A DNA stretch of 64,000 nt from Pseudomonas sp. UYIF39 (GTDB taxonomy: Bacteria > Pseudomonadota > Gammaproteobacteria > Pseudomonadales > Pseudomonadaceae). The stretch covers positions 62,001-126,000 of the forward strand of contig NZ_JALBYU010000011.1 of NCBI RefSeq assembly GCF_029963765.1, given 5' to 3'. Position 1 is the stretch's first letter, and each line of letters opens with the position of its first letter. This document shows positions 34,224 through 43,035 of the stretch, in pieces. The translations under genes and the position numbers were made by a program. The notes under the pieces were generated by a model, which saw only the letters and a list, made by a program, of their open reading frames with translations, made no database searches and was not told where the DNA came from.

Positions 34224-35554
34224 TCTTCCTTGAAAGCACCGGCCATACGCTCGGTCACCGGCTGCATCAAGTAGTTGGCGAGGGTCCGCTCGCCGGTTTT
34301 GACCAGTACCTCGGCCTGCATGCCCGGCTTGATATCCAGGCCAAGCTCGCGCAGATGGATGATGGCCTCGGGACTGACCGAGACCTCCACCGAAAAGTAA
34401 GGCGAACCGGTGTGTTCGTCGATCAACTGGTCGGCCGATACCGTAGCCACCTTGCCGACGATCACCGGGGTGTGGACCCGTTGCAGTGAACCGAAACGCA
34501 GGTCGACCGGCAGCTCCGGCTTGAGCCGGTCGGCCATCATCGGCGGGAACTGCGCCTTGACCACCCAGCTGGAGCCTTGCGGGACAATGTCCATCAGGCG
34601 CTGGCCCGCCGGTGCGATACCGCCGACGGTATGCACGGTCATGCCCATCACCTGGCCCGCGACGGGCGCAACGATGGCGGCGCTGTTGACTTCGAATTCC
34701 AGTGACTTGATCTGGTCGGTCAGGCTTGAGGTCTGCGCCACGACCTGGGTCAGCTGCGACTCGGCTTCGCTGCGAAAGATCTGCGCCTGTTGCAAGGCCT
34801 TGAGCTTGCTTTCATTGATCGCCTGGCGCGTGCGGCCAATATCGGAAATGCTCGAAGCCAACTGGGCGCCCAACTGCGCCGCACTGCTTTCCGCTTCGAA
34901 CAGCCGGTTGCGTGGCAAGTAACCTTCACGGGCCAGCTCGCGCAGGCCGTTGAGCTCTTGCTGCTGGAACTGCAGCTGTGCGGCGTGGTTACGCTTGATC
35001 TCTTCGAAGCCTTTGAGCTGTTCGTTGAGCGAGGCTACTTCGTGCTGGCTGATTTGCATGCGGCTGGCCAGTTCGGCACGGCGAGTGGCGAACAGATAGC
35101 CTTGCAGCTCCATCGCCGCGACGGCGCGCGGGTCGCTGGCGCGGGCCAGCAACGCTGCGGACCACTGCACGCTGGCGCGGTCCAGGCGTTCGGCCATCAG
35201 CCGATCCTCGACGGCGCGTGCGCCGAGCCATTGGCCCAGGGCGACATCCAGTTGCGACTTGGCCTGCACGGTATTGAGCTGCACCACGACCTGACCTTGC
35301 TGCACCCGGTCGCCTTCACGCACCAGGATGTTGTCGATCATGCCGCCGGTGCGCGACTGCACAGTCTTGCGCTCGCCGGAAACCACCACGGTGCCGCTGC
35401 CGACCACTCCGCGGTCGAGCGGCGCCAGGCAGGCCCAGAGCAGAAACCCGCCCAGGCCCAGGAGCAAAAACCAGACACCGATCCGGGCAATGCCCGCGGC
35501 ATCCGCATCTGGCTTGTTCTCGGGGGTCGAAATGTCGCTCGAACTGGCTTGCAT
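34220..35554 (-). CDS. HlyD-family periplasmic adaptor of the type I secretion system
   Basis: This membrane-fusion protein links the ABC exporter to TolC. The 444-residue product has a cytoplasmic tail, one membrane helix (about residues 22-45), a lipoyl/barrel-sandwich domain (VQSRTGGMIDNILVREGDRV), long coiled coils (about 150-285) and the C-terminal beta barrel with QLIDEHTGSPYFSVEVSVS and GLDIKPGMQAEVLVKTGERT, the HlyD signature. I chose the ATG at 35554, which has GAGG 6 nt upstream; an ATG at 35575 overlaps the ABC gene but has no ribosome site. Confidence 0.93.
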   Translation of the reverse strand: MQASSSDISTPENKPDADAAGIARIGVWFLLLGLGGFLLWACLAPLDRGVVGSGTVVVSGERKTVQSRTGGMIDNILVREGDRVQQGQVVVQLNTVQAKSQLDVALGQWLGARAVEDRLMAERLDRASVQWSAALLARASDPRAVAAMELQGYLFATRRAELASRMQISQHEVASLNEQLKGFEEIKRNHAAQLQFQQQELNGLRELAREGYLPRNRLFEAESSAAQLGAQLASSISDIGRTRQAINESKLKALQQAQIFRSEAESQLTQVVAQTSSLTDQIKSLEFEVNSAAIVAPVAGQVMGMTVHTVGGIAPAGQRLMDIVPQGSSWVVKAQFPPMMADRLKPELPVDLRFGSLQRVHTPVIVGKVATVSADQLIDEHTGSPYFSVEVSVSPEAIIHLRELGLDIKPGMQAEVLVKTGERTLANYLMQPVTERMAGAFKEE

Positions 35555-35561
35555 TAACGCC

Positions 35562-37283
35562 TCAGGCTTCTTCATTGCGGGTTACGACGGCTTTTGGCGC
35601 CGCGGCTGGCAGCAGGGTCTTGAGCACCTGGTCACGTGGGCCGAGCAGGGTCTGTACGCCATCTTTGAGGAACAACAATTTGTCGACTGCGCCGAGAATG
35701 CTCGGCCTGTGGGTGACCAGCACTACGGTGCAGCCTTCGGCCTTGAGCTTGCGCACGGCCTGCACCAGCGCCGCTTCACCGGCATCGTCGAGGTTGGAGT
35801 TGGGCTCGTCGAGCACCACCAGCGCCGGCTGGCCATACAACGCGCGAGCCAGGCCGATGCGCTGCTTCTGGCCGCCGGACAAGCCCAGTCCACCGGTCCC
35901 GAGCAAGGTGTCATAGCCTTTGGGGAAGTGCAGGATCATCTCGTTGATACCGGCCAACTGTGCCGCTTCGATGACCTTGCCGGAATCAACCTCACCGAAG
36001 CGCGCGATGTTTTCAGCGATGGTGCCATCGAACAACTCGATGTCCTGGGGCAGATAACCCAGGTAAGGGCCGAGGGCTTCGCGCGACCACTGGCTGACTT
36101 CGGCGCTGTCCAGGCGTACCGAGCCCTGTTTCGCGGTCCAGATGCCGACCATGGCGCGGGCCAGGGAAGACTTGCCCGAAGCGCTCGGGCCGATGATCGC
36201 CAGGACCTCACCCTTGGCCAGGCTGAAGGTCACGCCGTTGATTGCGGGCTTGTGCATGCCCGGCGGGATGATCACCAGGCGGTCGATGCTCAGGGCCCCG
36301 GTCGGCGGCGGCAGAGGCATGCGCAGCGCGGCCTTGGGGAATTCGGTGAGGAGCCGGTTCAAGCGTTCGTAGCTGCTCTTGGCGTTACCCATCTGCTTCC
36401 ACGAACCAATCAGCGCCTCGGCTGGCGCCATCGCGCGCCCCAGCAGGACGGACACGGCAATCATCACCCCGGCGGAAATCTGGTTCTCGATCACCAGGAT
36501 GGCACCCAGGCCAAGGGCCAAAGATTGCCAGGTCATGCGGACAAAGCGTGACAGCGCGGCGATCCGCGAGCTGCGGTCACTGGCTTCGCCCTGCTCGCTG
36601 ATTACCCGTTGCTGCACGTTGTACCAGCGCCGGCGCAGGGGCGTGAGCATGCCCATCGCCTGAATCACTTCGGCGTTCTGCAAGGTGCTGTTCACGTAGC
36701 TGGAAGACGCGACGGACAACCGGTTGGCTTCGCTCATGCTTTTGCGCGTGGTCAGTTCGTTCCAGACCGCCAGCCCGGCCAGGATCAGCGAACCGATGAC
36801 GGTGAACACCCCCAGCCAGGGGTGGAACAGGAACGTCGCGATGACGTAGATCGGCAGCCACGGCGCATCGAAGATGGCAATCAGTGCCGGACCGGTCACG
36901 AACTGGCGGATGCTGTTGAGGTCGCTCAGCACCTGCGCCGGGTTGGCGCTGTGCTCCTTGAGACTACGCTCGAACGCAGCATCGAATACCCGCTCGCCCA
37001 ACTGGGTGTCCAGCCCGGCGCTCATCTTGATCATGACCTGGCCGCGCACCCATTCCAGCACACAGCCAAGCGCAAAGAACCCGAGCAGGATCAGGCTCAG
37101 CATCAACAGGGTGGTTTCATTGCGGCTGGTCAGGACGCGGTCGAAGACCTGCATCATGTAGATGGAAGGGACCAGCATCAGCAGGTTGATCACCCCGCTG
37201 AACAGTGCCAACACGCCGAAAAGCCGACGATACCGTAGCAGCGCTGCATCGATATCTCGCTGGGGATCTAGGAAAAATCGCAT
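35562..37283 (-). CDS. Type I secretion ABC transporter (PrtD/AprD-like permease-ATPase)
   Basis: The 573-residue inner-membrane exporter has a six-helix permease domain (about 20-310) and a C-terminal ATPase: Walker A GPSASGKSSLA near residue 366, signature LSGGQKQRIGLARAL near residue 472, Walker B ALVVLDEPNSNLD, and the H-loop VTHRP. It lacks the C39-like peptidase domain of HlyB types. That places it with the PrtD group, which exports proteases, lipases and S-layer-like proteins without cleavage. It is the first gene of the operon. The ATG at 37283 gives MRFFLDPQRD. Confidence 0.94.
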   Translation of the reverse strand: MRFFLDPQRDIDAALLRYRRLFGVLALFSGVINLLMLVPSIYMMQVFDRVLTSRNETTLLMLSLILLGFFALGCVLEWVRGQVMIKMSAGLDTQLGERVFDAAFERSLKEHSANPAQVLSDLNSIRQFVTGPALIAIFDAPWLPIYVIATFLFHPWLGVFTVIGSLILAGLAVWNELTTRKSMSEANRLSVASSSYVNSTLQNAEVIQAMGMLTPLRRRWYNVQQRVISEQGEASDRSSRIAALSRFVRMTWQSLALGLGAILVIENQISAGVMIAVSVLLGRAMAPAEALIGSWKQMGNAKSSYERLNRLLTEFPKAALRMPLPPPTGALSIDRLVIIPPGMHKPAINGVTFSLAKGEVLAIIGPSASGKSSLARAMVGIWTAKQGSVRLDSAEVSQWSREALGPYLGYLPQDIELFDGTIAENIARFGEVDSGKVIEAAQLAGINEMILHFPKGYDTLLGTGGLGLSGGQKQRIGLARALYGQPALVVLDEPNSNLDDAGEAALVQAVRKLKAEGCTVVLVTHRPSILGAVDKLLFLKDGVQTLLGPRDQVLKTLLPAAAPKAVVTRNEEA

Positions 37284-37537
37284 AAAGTCCGAAAGATGAA
37301 AAAAGCATTGGGAAAAAAACGATGATTGTGTCGATGACCGGGTGCATCGCGCGGCGGCCAATGAAGCATTTTGCCTCTAGCTAATAAATCGCCTGAAGCC
37401 AGTCAGCTCCCTACTCCATCGGCTCAAACCAACCGTTCTTGAGCCTATTTTCAATGTGCCGACGAGCAGCAACCGAACCTGTACTAAAGTCTGAACTTCA
37501 GCGTTTTAATGAGCCATGAAATGCCAAAGGCTTGATC

Positions 37538-38530
37538 ATGCGCATTGATTTTCCCGCCTTTCCTGCTCTCGGCGTCTACCTTGCCCTGGTTTGTCTATTC
37601 GCAGGCGCATGGATCACCCACCCTGCCCCCAGGCATGCCTCCTTTGCCCTGGTAAATCCACTCATGGCGGTGGCGGATAAACAGGCCAAACCCATCTACA
37701 CCAGCCGTTTCGCCTCCTCGGGGCTTGAGGACTTCGTGCATTCGGCGGCAGTCACTGCCTTGCCTGACGGTAGCCTGATGGCGGTCTGGTTTGCCGGCAC
37801 TCGCGAAGGCGCAGCCGATGTGCAGGTGCGCTCCGCCCGTTTCAACCTGAGCACCGGCGAGTGGGGGGAGGAACAGGTCATGGCGACCCGGGATTCGACC
37901 CAGCAAAGCACACGAAAATACATCCGCAAACTGGGCAACCCGGTGATTGCCCTCGCGCCGGACAATCGCCTGTGACTGTTCTACGTCTCCGTATCCATGG
38001 GCGGCTGGGCCGGTAGCGCGGTCAACGTGATGGTTTCAGACGACTTTGGCGGGTATTGGTCGGCACCGCGCCAATTGATCACTTCACCTTTCCTGAACAT
38101 CAGCACCCTGGTCCGGTCGGCACCGGTGTTTCATGTCGACGGCTCCATCGGCTTGCCGGTCTATCACGAATTCCTGGGCAAGTTTGCCGAGTACCTGTAC
38201 TTGAGCGCCGACGGTGATGTGATCGATAAATTCCGTATCAGCCACGGCAATAATTCATTGCAACCGGCGATCGTTCCGCTGGATGGTCAGCGCGGCATTG
38301 CCTTGTTGCGTTATGCCGGCGCCACCCACCACCGGGTCCTGGCGAGCCGCACTGAAGATGCCGGGCAAAGCTGGAGCGAACCTTGTCCGCTGGATTTTTC
38401 CCAACATTTCCATGCTGATCACCCTGTGTTCTCCTGCTCGGAAAATGAGCAGAAGCAGTTGAACACCTGGGTCAGTTTTCGGTCAGCGGCAACACTCTGG
38501 ATATCACAATGTATTGCGAGGCTATTTTGA
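37538..38530 (+). pseudogene. Sialidase-family (BNR) protein, broken by an in-frame TGA and a truncated 3' end
   Basis: The frame starts with a signal peptide and reads like predicted neuraminidases (ALPDGSLMAVWFAGTREGAADVQV). At 37973-37975 it meets TGA where the family has Trp: the context is DNRL-stop-LFYVSVSMGGWAGS, and TGG to TGA is one base. The same frame continues with SDDFGGYWSAPRQLITSPF and LPVYHEFLGKFAEYL, so only this codon interrupts it. After about 38400 the match ends, and the frame stops at 38530, short of family length. It is therefore doubly disabled. Its place beside the secretion operon may be historical. Confidence 0.85.
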
Positions 38531-38687
38531 GTTCGTCGTCCGGCACAAATCTGGCACACCTGCACTGCATCACACTGCAAAATACCGTTCAATAATGCTT
38601 CAATTTGCAATGACACAACCAGTTGATTTTCAATAAGAAATTAAAATAAACCCCGAAGAATCAGGTAGTCAGGAAGCTAAGGGTTAT
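38531..38687. other. AT-rich island right end; no gene
   Basis: About 160 bp between the sialidase relic and the right boundary copy. It contains the paired motif GGCACAAATCTGGCACA (38542-38558), echoing the one beside the integrase, and otherwise nothing recognisable. Confidence 0.5.
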
Positions 38688-38762
38688 TGCAGTTGCACTG
38701 CAACGGGCCGACGGGCCGACGGGGAAGGTTTCGCGGATGAGGGCTGTATTCGGGGTTTGCAT
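38688..38762 (-). pseudogene. Right island boundary: orphan 5' end of an MBL hydrolase gene
   Basis: On the minus strand the fragment begins ATG and reads MQTPNTALIRETFPVGP, closely matching MEAAKTALIRETFPVGP of the intact gene at 23181. An 8-bp tandem duplication (GGGCCGAC at 38705-38712 and 38713-38720) then shifts the frame. Removing one copy restores LQCNC. Similarity ends with the 16-bp core. This is most simply the original start of the host gene, stranded by island insertion and decaying. Confidence 0.85.
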
Positions 38763-38879
38763 GGGTTTAATCCTGGTGCCAAGGCTGGGTACTGCGGTTG
38801 TGATCCGCAAAATTGATAGGTTATCCTCGCGCCACGCCTATTTTGAAACAAGACGGCAGGAAGCCAATGCCCCCCTTCA

Positions 38880-39050
38880 ATGGAACACGTGCTCGTCGAT
38901 AAACGCGTCCTTTTTCTGGACCCGGACATTATCAACCGCATTCGCGGCAAGAATGGTCTGCCCTTTATCGCCTACTCCGATCTTCGCGCTCAAGCGAACA
39001 ACGGCACCACAGAACGGCCAGGCAAACCACCCAATTCCCAGCAAGGATAA
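38880..39050 (+). CDS. Short hypothetical ORF upstream of the PP2C gene
   Basis: The 56-residue ORF (MEHVLVDKRVLFLDPDIINR...) has coding-like codon use and ends 4 bp before the PP2C ATG. No good ribosome site precedes it, so it may be the remnant C-terminus of a longer gene. No family is recognised. Confidence 0.35.
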   Translation: MEHVLVDKRVLFLDPDIINRIRGKNGLPFIAYSDLRAQANNGTTERPGKPPNSQQG

Positions 39051-39054
39051 TCCC

Positions 39055-39864
39055 ATGCCAGAAGACCTCAGCTGTAAAACGGCCTGCGCGTTTGTGGCAG
39101 GACGCTCGCACCTCGAGACTCAAACGCCTTGCCAGGACTATGTCGCGGCCAGAGAGTCCAACGAAGTGACCTGCATTTCATTGGCCGATGGGGCTGGCTC
39201 CAGAGCCAGATCCGAAATCGGCGCCCAAGTAGCGGTCACGGCTACCCTGGCCTTTGTCTGCAAAAACTTTGAAAGCCTGTGGCAAAACATGGACAAACAC
39301 AACGCGAAGGCAGCTCAGCGACTGGTTAATCGCTGCCTGGACGCGTTCAGACGTAAATCTGCAAAGCTTGGCGGCGATATCAACGACCTGGCCTGTACCT
39401 TGTCGTTCGTCGCTTACTCACGAGGCCGCTACCTGGCAGGCCACTTGGGCGATGGCGTCATCGCAAGCGTTGATACGGACGGACAACTTCAGGCCCTTTC
39501 TCATCCAGTAAATGGCGAGTTCGCCAATACCACCCTGTTTCTGACTGATCATAAAGCGGTGTCGCAGCTCAGGTTGTACCGTGGGCAAATCGAAGCCACG
39601 ACTGGCTTCGCGATCATGAGCGACGGCACCGCAGAAAGCCTCTATCACAAATCCAGCGGCGTCCCCGCCCCGGCGATCCAAAAGCTGCTGGAGTGGAATG
39701 CAACGTTGCCCAGAAAAAAAATGAGGGAAGTGTTGGGTGACAACTTGCAACAGTCCATTGCCAGTAAAACCGGAGATGACTGCTCCATAGGCTTACTGTC
39801 AATCCTGAAGCACTCCATCGACATGGGACAGACATCCGGAGTGACTGTCTCAGAGGAGAAATGA
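39055..39864 (+). CDS. PP2C-type protein phosphatase (PP2C_2 family)
   Basis: This is a metal-dependent Ser/Thr phosphatase domain of 269 residues. It has the opening pattern FVAGRSHLETQTPCQDY, then LADGAGSRARSEIGAQVAV (metal-binding DGxG), HLGDGVIAS, IMSDGTAESLY and the final GDDCSIGLL (metal Asp). Proteins like this usually work with a VWA protein and a kinase (TerY-P type triads), but neither is encoded nearby, so the partner is unknown. The start has AAGGA 7 nt upstream. The gene lies directly outside the island's right boundary. Confidence 0.85.
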   Translation: MPEDLSCKTACAFVAGRSHLETQTPCQDYVAARESNEVTCISLADGAGSRARSEIGAQVAVTATLAFVCKNFESLWQNMDKHNAKAAQRLVNRCLDAFRRKSAKLGGDINDLACTLSFVAYSRGRYLAGHLGDGVIASVDTDGQLQALSHPVNGEFANTTLFLTDHKAVSQLRLYRGQIEATTGFAIMSDGTAESLYHKSSGVPAPAIQKLLEWNATLPRKKMREVLGDNLQQSIASKTGDDCSIGLLSILKHSIDMGQTSGVTVSEEK

Positions 39865-39918
39865 CCGAAAACCTCTGATCGCAAGGCCCAACTTGTTTCG
39901 GGGGTCTTCAAACGGCGA

Positions 39919-42657
39919 CTACTGCAATACACCCAACTCTTTCGCCTTGGCGACCGCCTGCGTGCGTCGTTCAACCCCAAGCTTGCTGTTGATATGGCTG
40001 GCATGGGTTTTCACCGTGTGCAGCGAAATAAACAACTGATCGCTGATTTCCTGATTCGAACAGCCTTGGGCGATCAGTCGCAGGACAGCCATTTCCCGCG
40101 TACTGAGTTGTTCCGCCGCGGCGGATGACTCCGCTGCGGGACGGGCTGCCACTGTCGGAAGTAGTTCTGAAAGGCTCTGTGAAACGGGCGTCGGCGCACC
40201 GAGTTGAAGTTGTCCACGCAGCCAGTCCGCATGTTCGGTCAACAGCCCGTCAAACGGTTGCAACACTCCACCGGCCGCTGCTTCGAGTGCCTGACTCAGG
40301 GCCTTGCGGGCCTCGGGTTCGCGTCCGCACCCCAGCAATAACGTCACTTTCTGAGTCAGTGCCATCACGCTGAGCAGCTGCCTGCCCGTTTGCTGCCCAT
40401 GCTCAAGCAACGCGTCCAATCGTCCTTCGGCCAGCATCGGCTGCCCCTGAATGACCTCCAGCAAAGCCTGCTGCAACTCGATATGCAGCGGCAGTTGCGG
40501 ATGGAACTCCGGAGGGGCTGCCGCGTGTTCACCGTTGTAGGTCTGACCCAAGCGAGCGAGCCAGGCTTCGGCCAGATCGGTACGTCCCTGAGCCAGCCAG
40601 AGTTCGCATTTGACCAGGGTGATCATCGCCAGGTAGTAGATCGGTGGCACGTCCCAGATGTGCATCAGGCGCTCGGCTTCGGCGAGTTCGGCGAAGGCTT
40701 TGGCGAATTCGCCGCTGCTGCCCTCAAGCCTGGCGATCACGCAGTGGCCGATCAATACGCTGATATCGCGACAGGCGCGTGCCTCACTCAAACCGGCTTG
40801 CAAGCGTGCCCGCGCGGCTTGGGGTTGCAAGCGCAGGGCCAGCAAAAAGCCTTCGTACAAGGTCAGTCGGGCGCGCACCGCATAGAGCCGTTGCGGGGAT
40901 AACCGTTGCAGGCGTTGCAGGCCCTGGCGCACTTCATCCAGCGAACGAAGGATTTCCCCTCGTGCTTGCAGCACGCGAGCGCGGTCGTAGTGGGCCAGCG
41001 CTTCGAACAGCGGGTTGCCGACCCGCTGCGCCAACTCCAGAGATTCACGGTTCAACCCGCGAGCACGCCACAAATCGCCGTCGGCAATCGCCAGGTTGGA
41101 GAGGGTCGAAAGGCACATCAGGCGTTGCCCGTAGCGTTTGGCGGGCAGGCTCTCCTGCGCTTCGGTGCAGTAGAGCAGTGTCAGCTCACGATTGCCGCGC
41201 CCGCGAGCGATGATCCCGCTCAGGGCCAGCCATTGCGCCAGCATGGATTTCTGCGCAGTGGCGGACGGGGCCGGCAGGAAGCGGCTCAAATGACTGGCCA
41301 GCTCCTCGGCGGCGTCCAGCTGACAAGCCAGCCCCAACGCCCAGCTGTACAGCACGATCAGCCGTGGTGTGCTGATCAGCAGGCTGTCGGGCAAGTCCAT
41401 TTTCCAGCGCAGCAACATGCCGACGTTCTGTTCAGCCAACAGTTGTTCTTCGGAGAGGTTCTGCACCAGGTTCGCCGCGACGTCCAGGTGCCCGGCGCGC
41501 AATGCCTGCTCCACCGCTTCATCGAGCAGCCCCTGGGCATTGAACCAGCGACAGGCGCGCAGGTGCAGGCTGGCCGCCGGTACCATCGCTTGCGCGGTAG
41601 GCCGGGTCCGCAACAAATCGGAAAACAAATGGTGGTAGCGATACCAGTGACCGTTTTCATCCAGTGGCACCAGGAACACCTGATGGGCCAGCAGAAAACG
41701 CAGGATCTCGGCACTGTCATGGGCTTCGCGAACGGCATCGCACAGTTCGCTGCAAAAGCGTTCCTGAGGTGCTGTGTCGTAAAGAAATGACTGCACCTCG
41801 GCGGGCAGACAATCGATGACCTCTTCGAGCAGGTAATCGCGGATCAGCCCTTCCCCGCCATGCAAGGCCTGCGGCAAAGCGCCCTGGGAGCCCGCTTCAG
41901 ACGCCGCCAACAGCCAGAAACGCAGCCCGGCGACCCAACCTTCGCTGCGCTGGATGAGGCTCTCCAGCGCTTCGCCGCGCAAGGAGCTGCTGTGCCGATC
42001 AAGCAGGGTCAAGGCTTCATCGTGAGTCAGGCGCAAGTCCTGTTCATTCAACTCGAGCAGTTGCCGCGACAGCCGCAGGCGCGCCAGATGCCAGTCCGGC
42101 CGCTGCCGACTGGTGACCATGACCAGCAAGCCGTCAGGCAGGTGATTGAGGAAAAATTGCAGGCAGCGATCGAGAACCGGGCCCTGCGCCAGATGGTAGT
42201 CATCAAGCACCAACAGCAGGGGCGTACTCGCAGACAGGTGCACGGCCAACTCATCGAGCAAACCGTCCAGCCATTCTTCAAAGGCAAACGGCTGGTGCCG
42301 CTGGCGCATTTTCAGCAGCCCCAGGGACTGGCTGCCCAGTCGCGGAAAAAAGTCCTGGAGGCCTTCGAGCAACCGCTCAAGAAAACGTCCGGGATCGCTG
42401 TCTCGCGGACTCAACCCCAGCCACAGACTTTGCCAGTGAGCCGGCAAGCCCTGACAGAACTCCACCGCCAACGAACTCTTGCCAAACCCCGCCGGTGCGC
42501 TGACCAGCAACAACCTGCCACCAAGACCCGCACTCAGCCGCTCGCACAGACGTGGCCGCAGCACATGGCCGTCAGGCAACGGAGGCCGAAAAAAACGCCC
42601 ATCCAGTGCCGCGATGGCAACGCTTGCAGGGCCCGGGTGTGGGGACAGATCAGTCAT
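39919..42657 (-). CDS. MalT-like LuxR-family ATP-dependent transcriptional activator
   Basis: The 912-residue regulator is built like MalT. An N-terminal STAND ATPase has Walker A SAPAGFGKSSLA near residue 58 and Walker B LLLVLDDYH. A long helical TPR-like sensor follows (about 380-820). The C-terminal LuxR HTH (about 845-905) reads LSTREMAVLRLIAQGCSNQEISDQLFISLHTVKTHASHINSKLGV. It is followed downstream on the other side of a REPIN by no shared operon. It most likely activates the adjacent DUF1329/DUF1302/acyl-CoA ligase genes, a linkage seen in other pseudomonads. The inducer is unknown. Confidence 0.9.
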   Translation of the reverse strand: MTDLSPHPGPASVAIAALDGRFFRPPLPDGHVLRPRLCERLSAGLGGRLLLVSAPAGFGKSSLAVEFCQGLPAHWQSLWLGLSPRDSDPGRFLERLLEGLQDFFPRLGSQSLGLLKMRQRHQPFAFEEWLDGLLDELAVHLSASTPLLLVLDDYHLAQGPVLDRCLQFFLNHLPDGLLVMVTSRQRPDWHLARLRLSRQLLELNEQDLRLTHDEALTLLDRHSSSLRGEALESLIQRSEGWVAGLRFWLLAASEAGSQGALPQALHGGEGLIRDYLLEEVIDCLPAEVQSFLYDTAPQERFCSELCDAVREAHDSAEILRFLLAHQVFLVPLDENGHWYRYHHLFSDLLRTRPTAQAMVPAASLHLRACRWFNAQGLLDEAVEQALRAGHLDVAANLVQNLSEEQLLAEQNVGMLLRWKMDLPDSLLISTPRLIVLYSWALGLACQLDAAEELASHLSRFLPAPSATAQKSMLAQWLALSGIIARGRGNRELTLLYCTEAQESLPAKRYGQRLMCLSTLSNLAIADGDLWRARGLNRESLELAQRVGNPLFEALAHYDRARVLQARGEILRSLDEVRQGLQRLQRLSPQRLYAVRARLTLYEGFLLALRLQPQAARARLQAGLSEARACRDISVLIGHCVIARLEGSSGEFAKAFAELAEAERLMHIWDVPPIYYLAMITLVKCELWLAQGRTDLAEAWLARLGQTYNGEHAAAPPEFHPQLPLHIELQQALLEVIQGQPMLAEGRLDALLEHGQQTGRQLLSVMALTQKVTLLLGCGREPEARKALSQALEAAAGGVLQPFDGLLTEHADWLRGQLQLGAPTPVSQSLSELLPTVAARPAAESSAAAEQLSTREMAVLRLIAQGCSNQEISDQLFISLHTVKTHASHINSKLGVERRTQAVAKAKELGVLQ

Positions 42658-42807
42658 GGCCGGCTCTTGTTTGAATGGCGGTTGGCGGCGTTGCAGATGT
42701 CCGCAGCCTATCGGTAAACGAAGAGGGAATGAAGGTTATTGCTACAAATGGCTACAAAAAGAATACAAGCAGAAGTGTCGAGCAAACCCGACAGTCACAC
42801 CGCCCTC

Positions 42808-42952
42808 GTAGCAGCTGTCGAGCTTGCGAGGCTGCGTCCGGCTGCGAAGCAGTCGTGAAGTCAAACGCTGCGGTGTTTCAGGACAACCTTGCATTCAGGT
42901 TTTACGACTGCTTCGCAGCCGGACGCAGTCTCGCAGGCTCGGCAGCTGCTAC
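42808..42952. repeat. REPIN with about 49-bp imperfect inverted arms
   Basis: The left arm 42808-42856 and right arm 42904-42952 are inverted copies: GTAGCAGCTG..GGCTGCGAAGCAGTCGT against ACGACTGCTTCGCAGCC..CAGCTGCTAC. They enclose a 47-bp spacer. It fills most of the 378-bp gap between the MalT-like gene and the DUF1329 gene. Confidence 0.85.
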
Positions 42953-42973
42953 AACGGATTGTTATGTCCATAC

Positions 42974-43004
42974 AAAAAAAACGCCCCGAACCAGTCGGGG
43001 CGTT
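42974..43004 (-). terminator. Intrinsic terminator of the DUF1302-DUF1329 operon
   Basis: On the minus strand AACGCCCCGA and TCGGGGCGTT form a 10-bp stem followed by T7. It is 32 bp past the DUF1329 stop. Confidence 0.9.
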
Positions 43005-43035
43005 TCTCGAGGATGCGGCCTCTGTTCAGGGCAGC

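Noticed and set aside
37973..37975. Selenocysteine or pyrrolysine reading of the in-frame stop in the sialidase-like gene
   Set aside because: The aligned position expects Trp, the 3' end of the gene is also lost, and no selenoprotein context is visible; a nonsense mutation is simpler.
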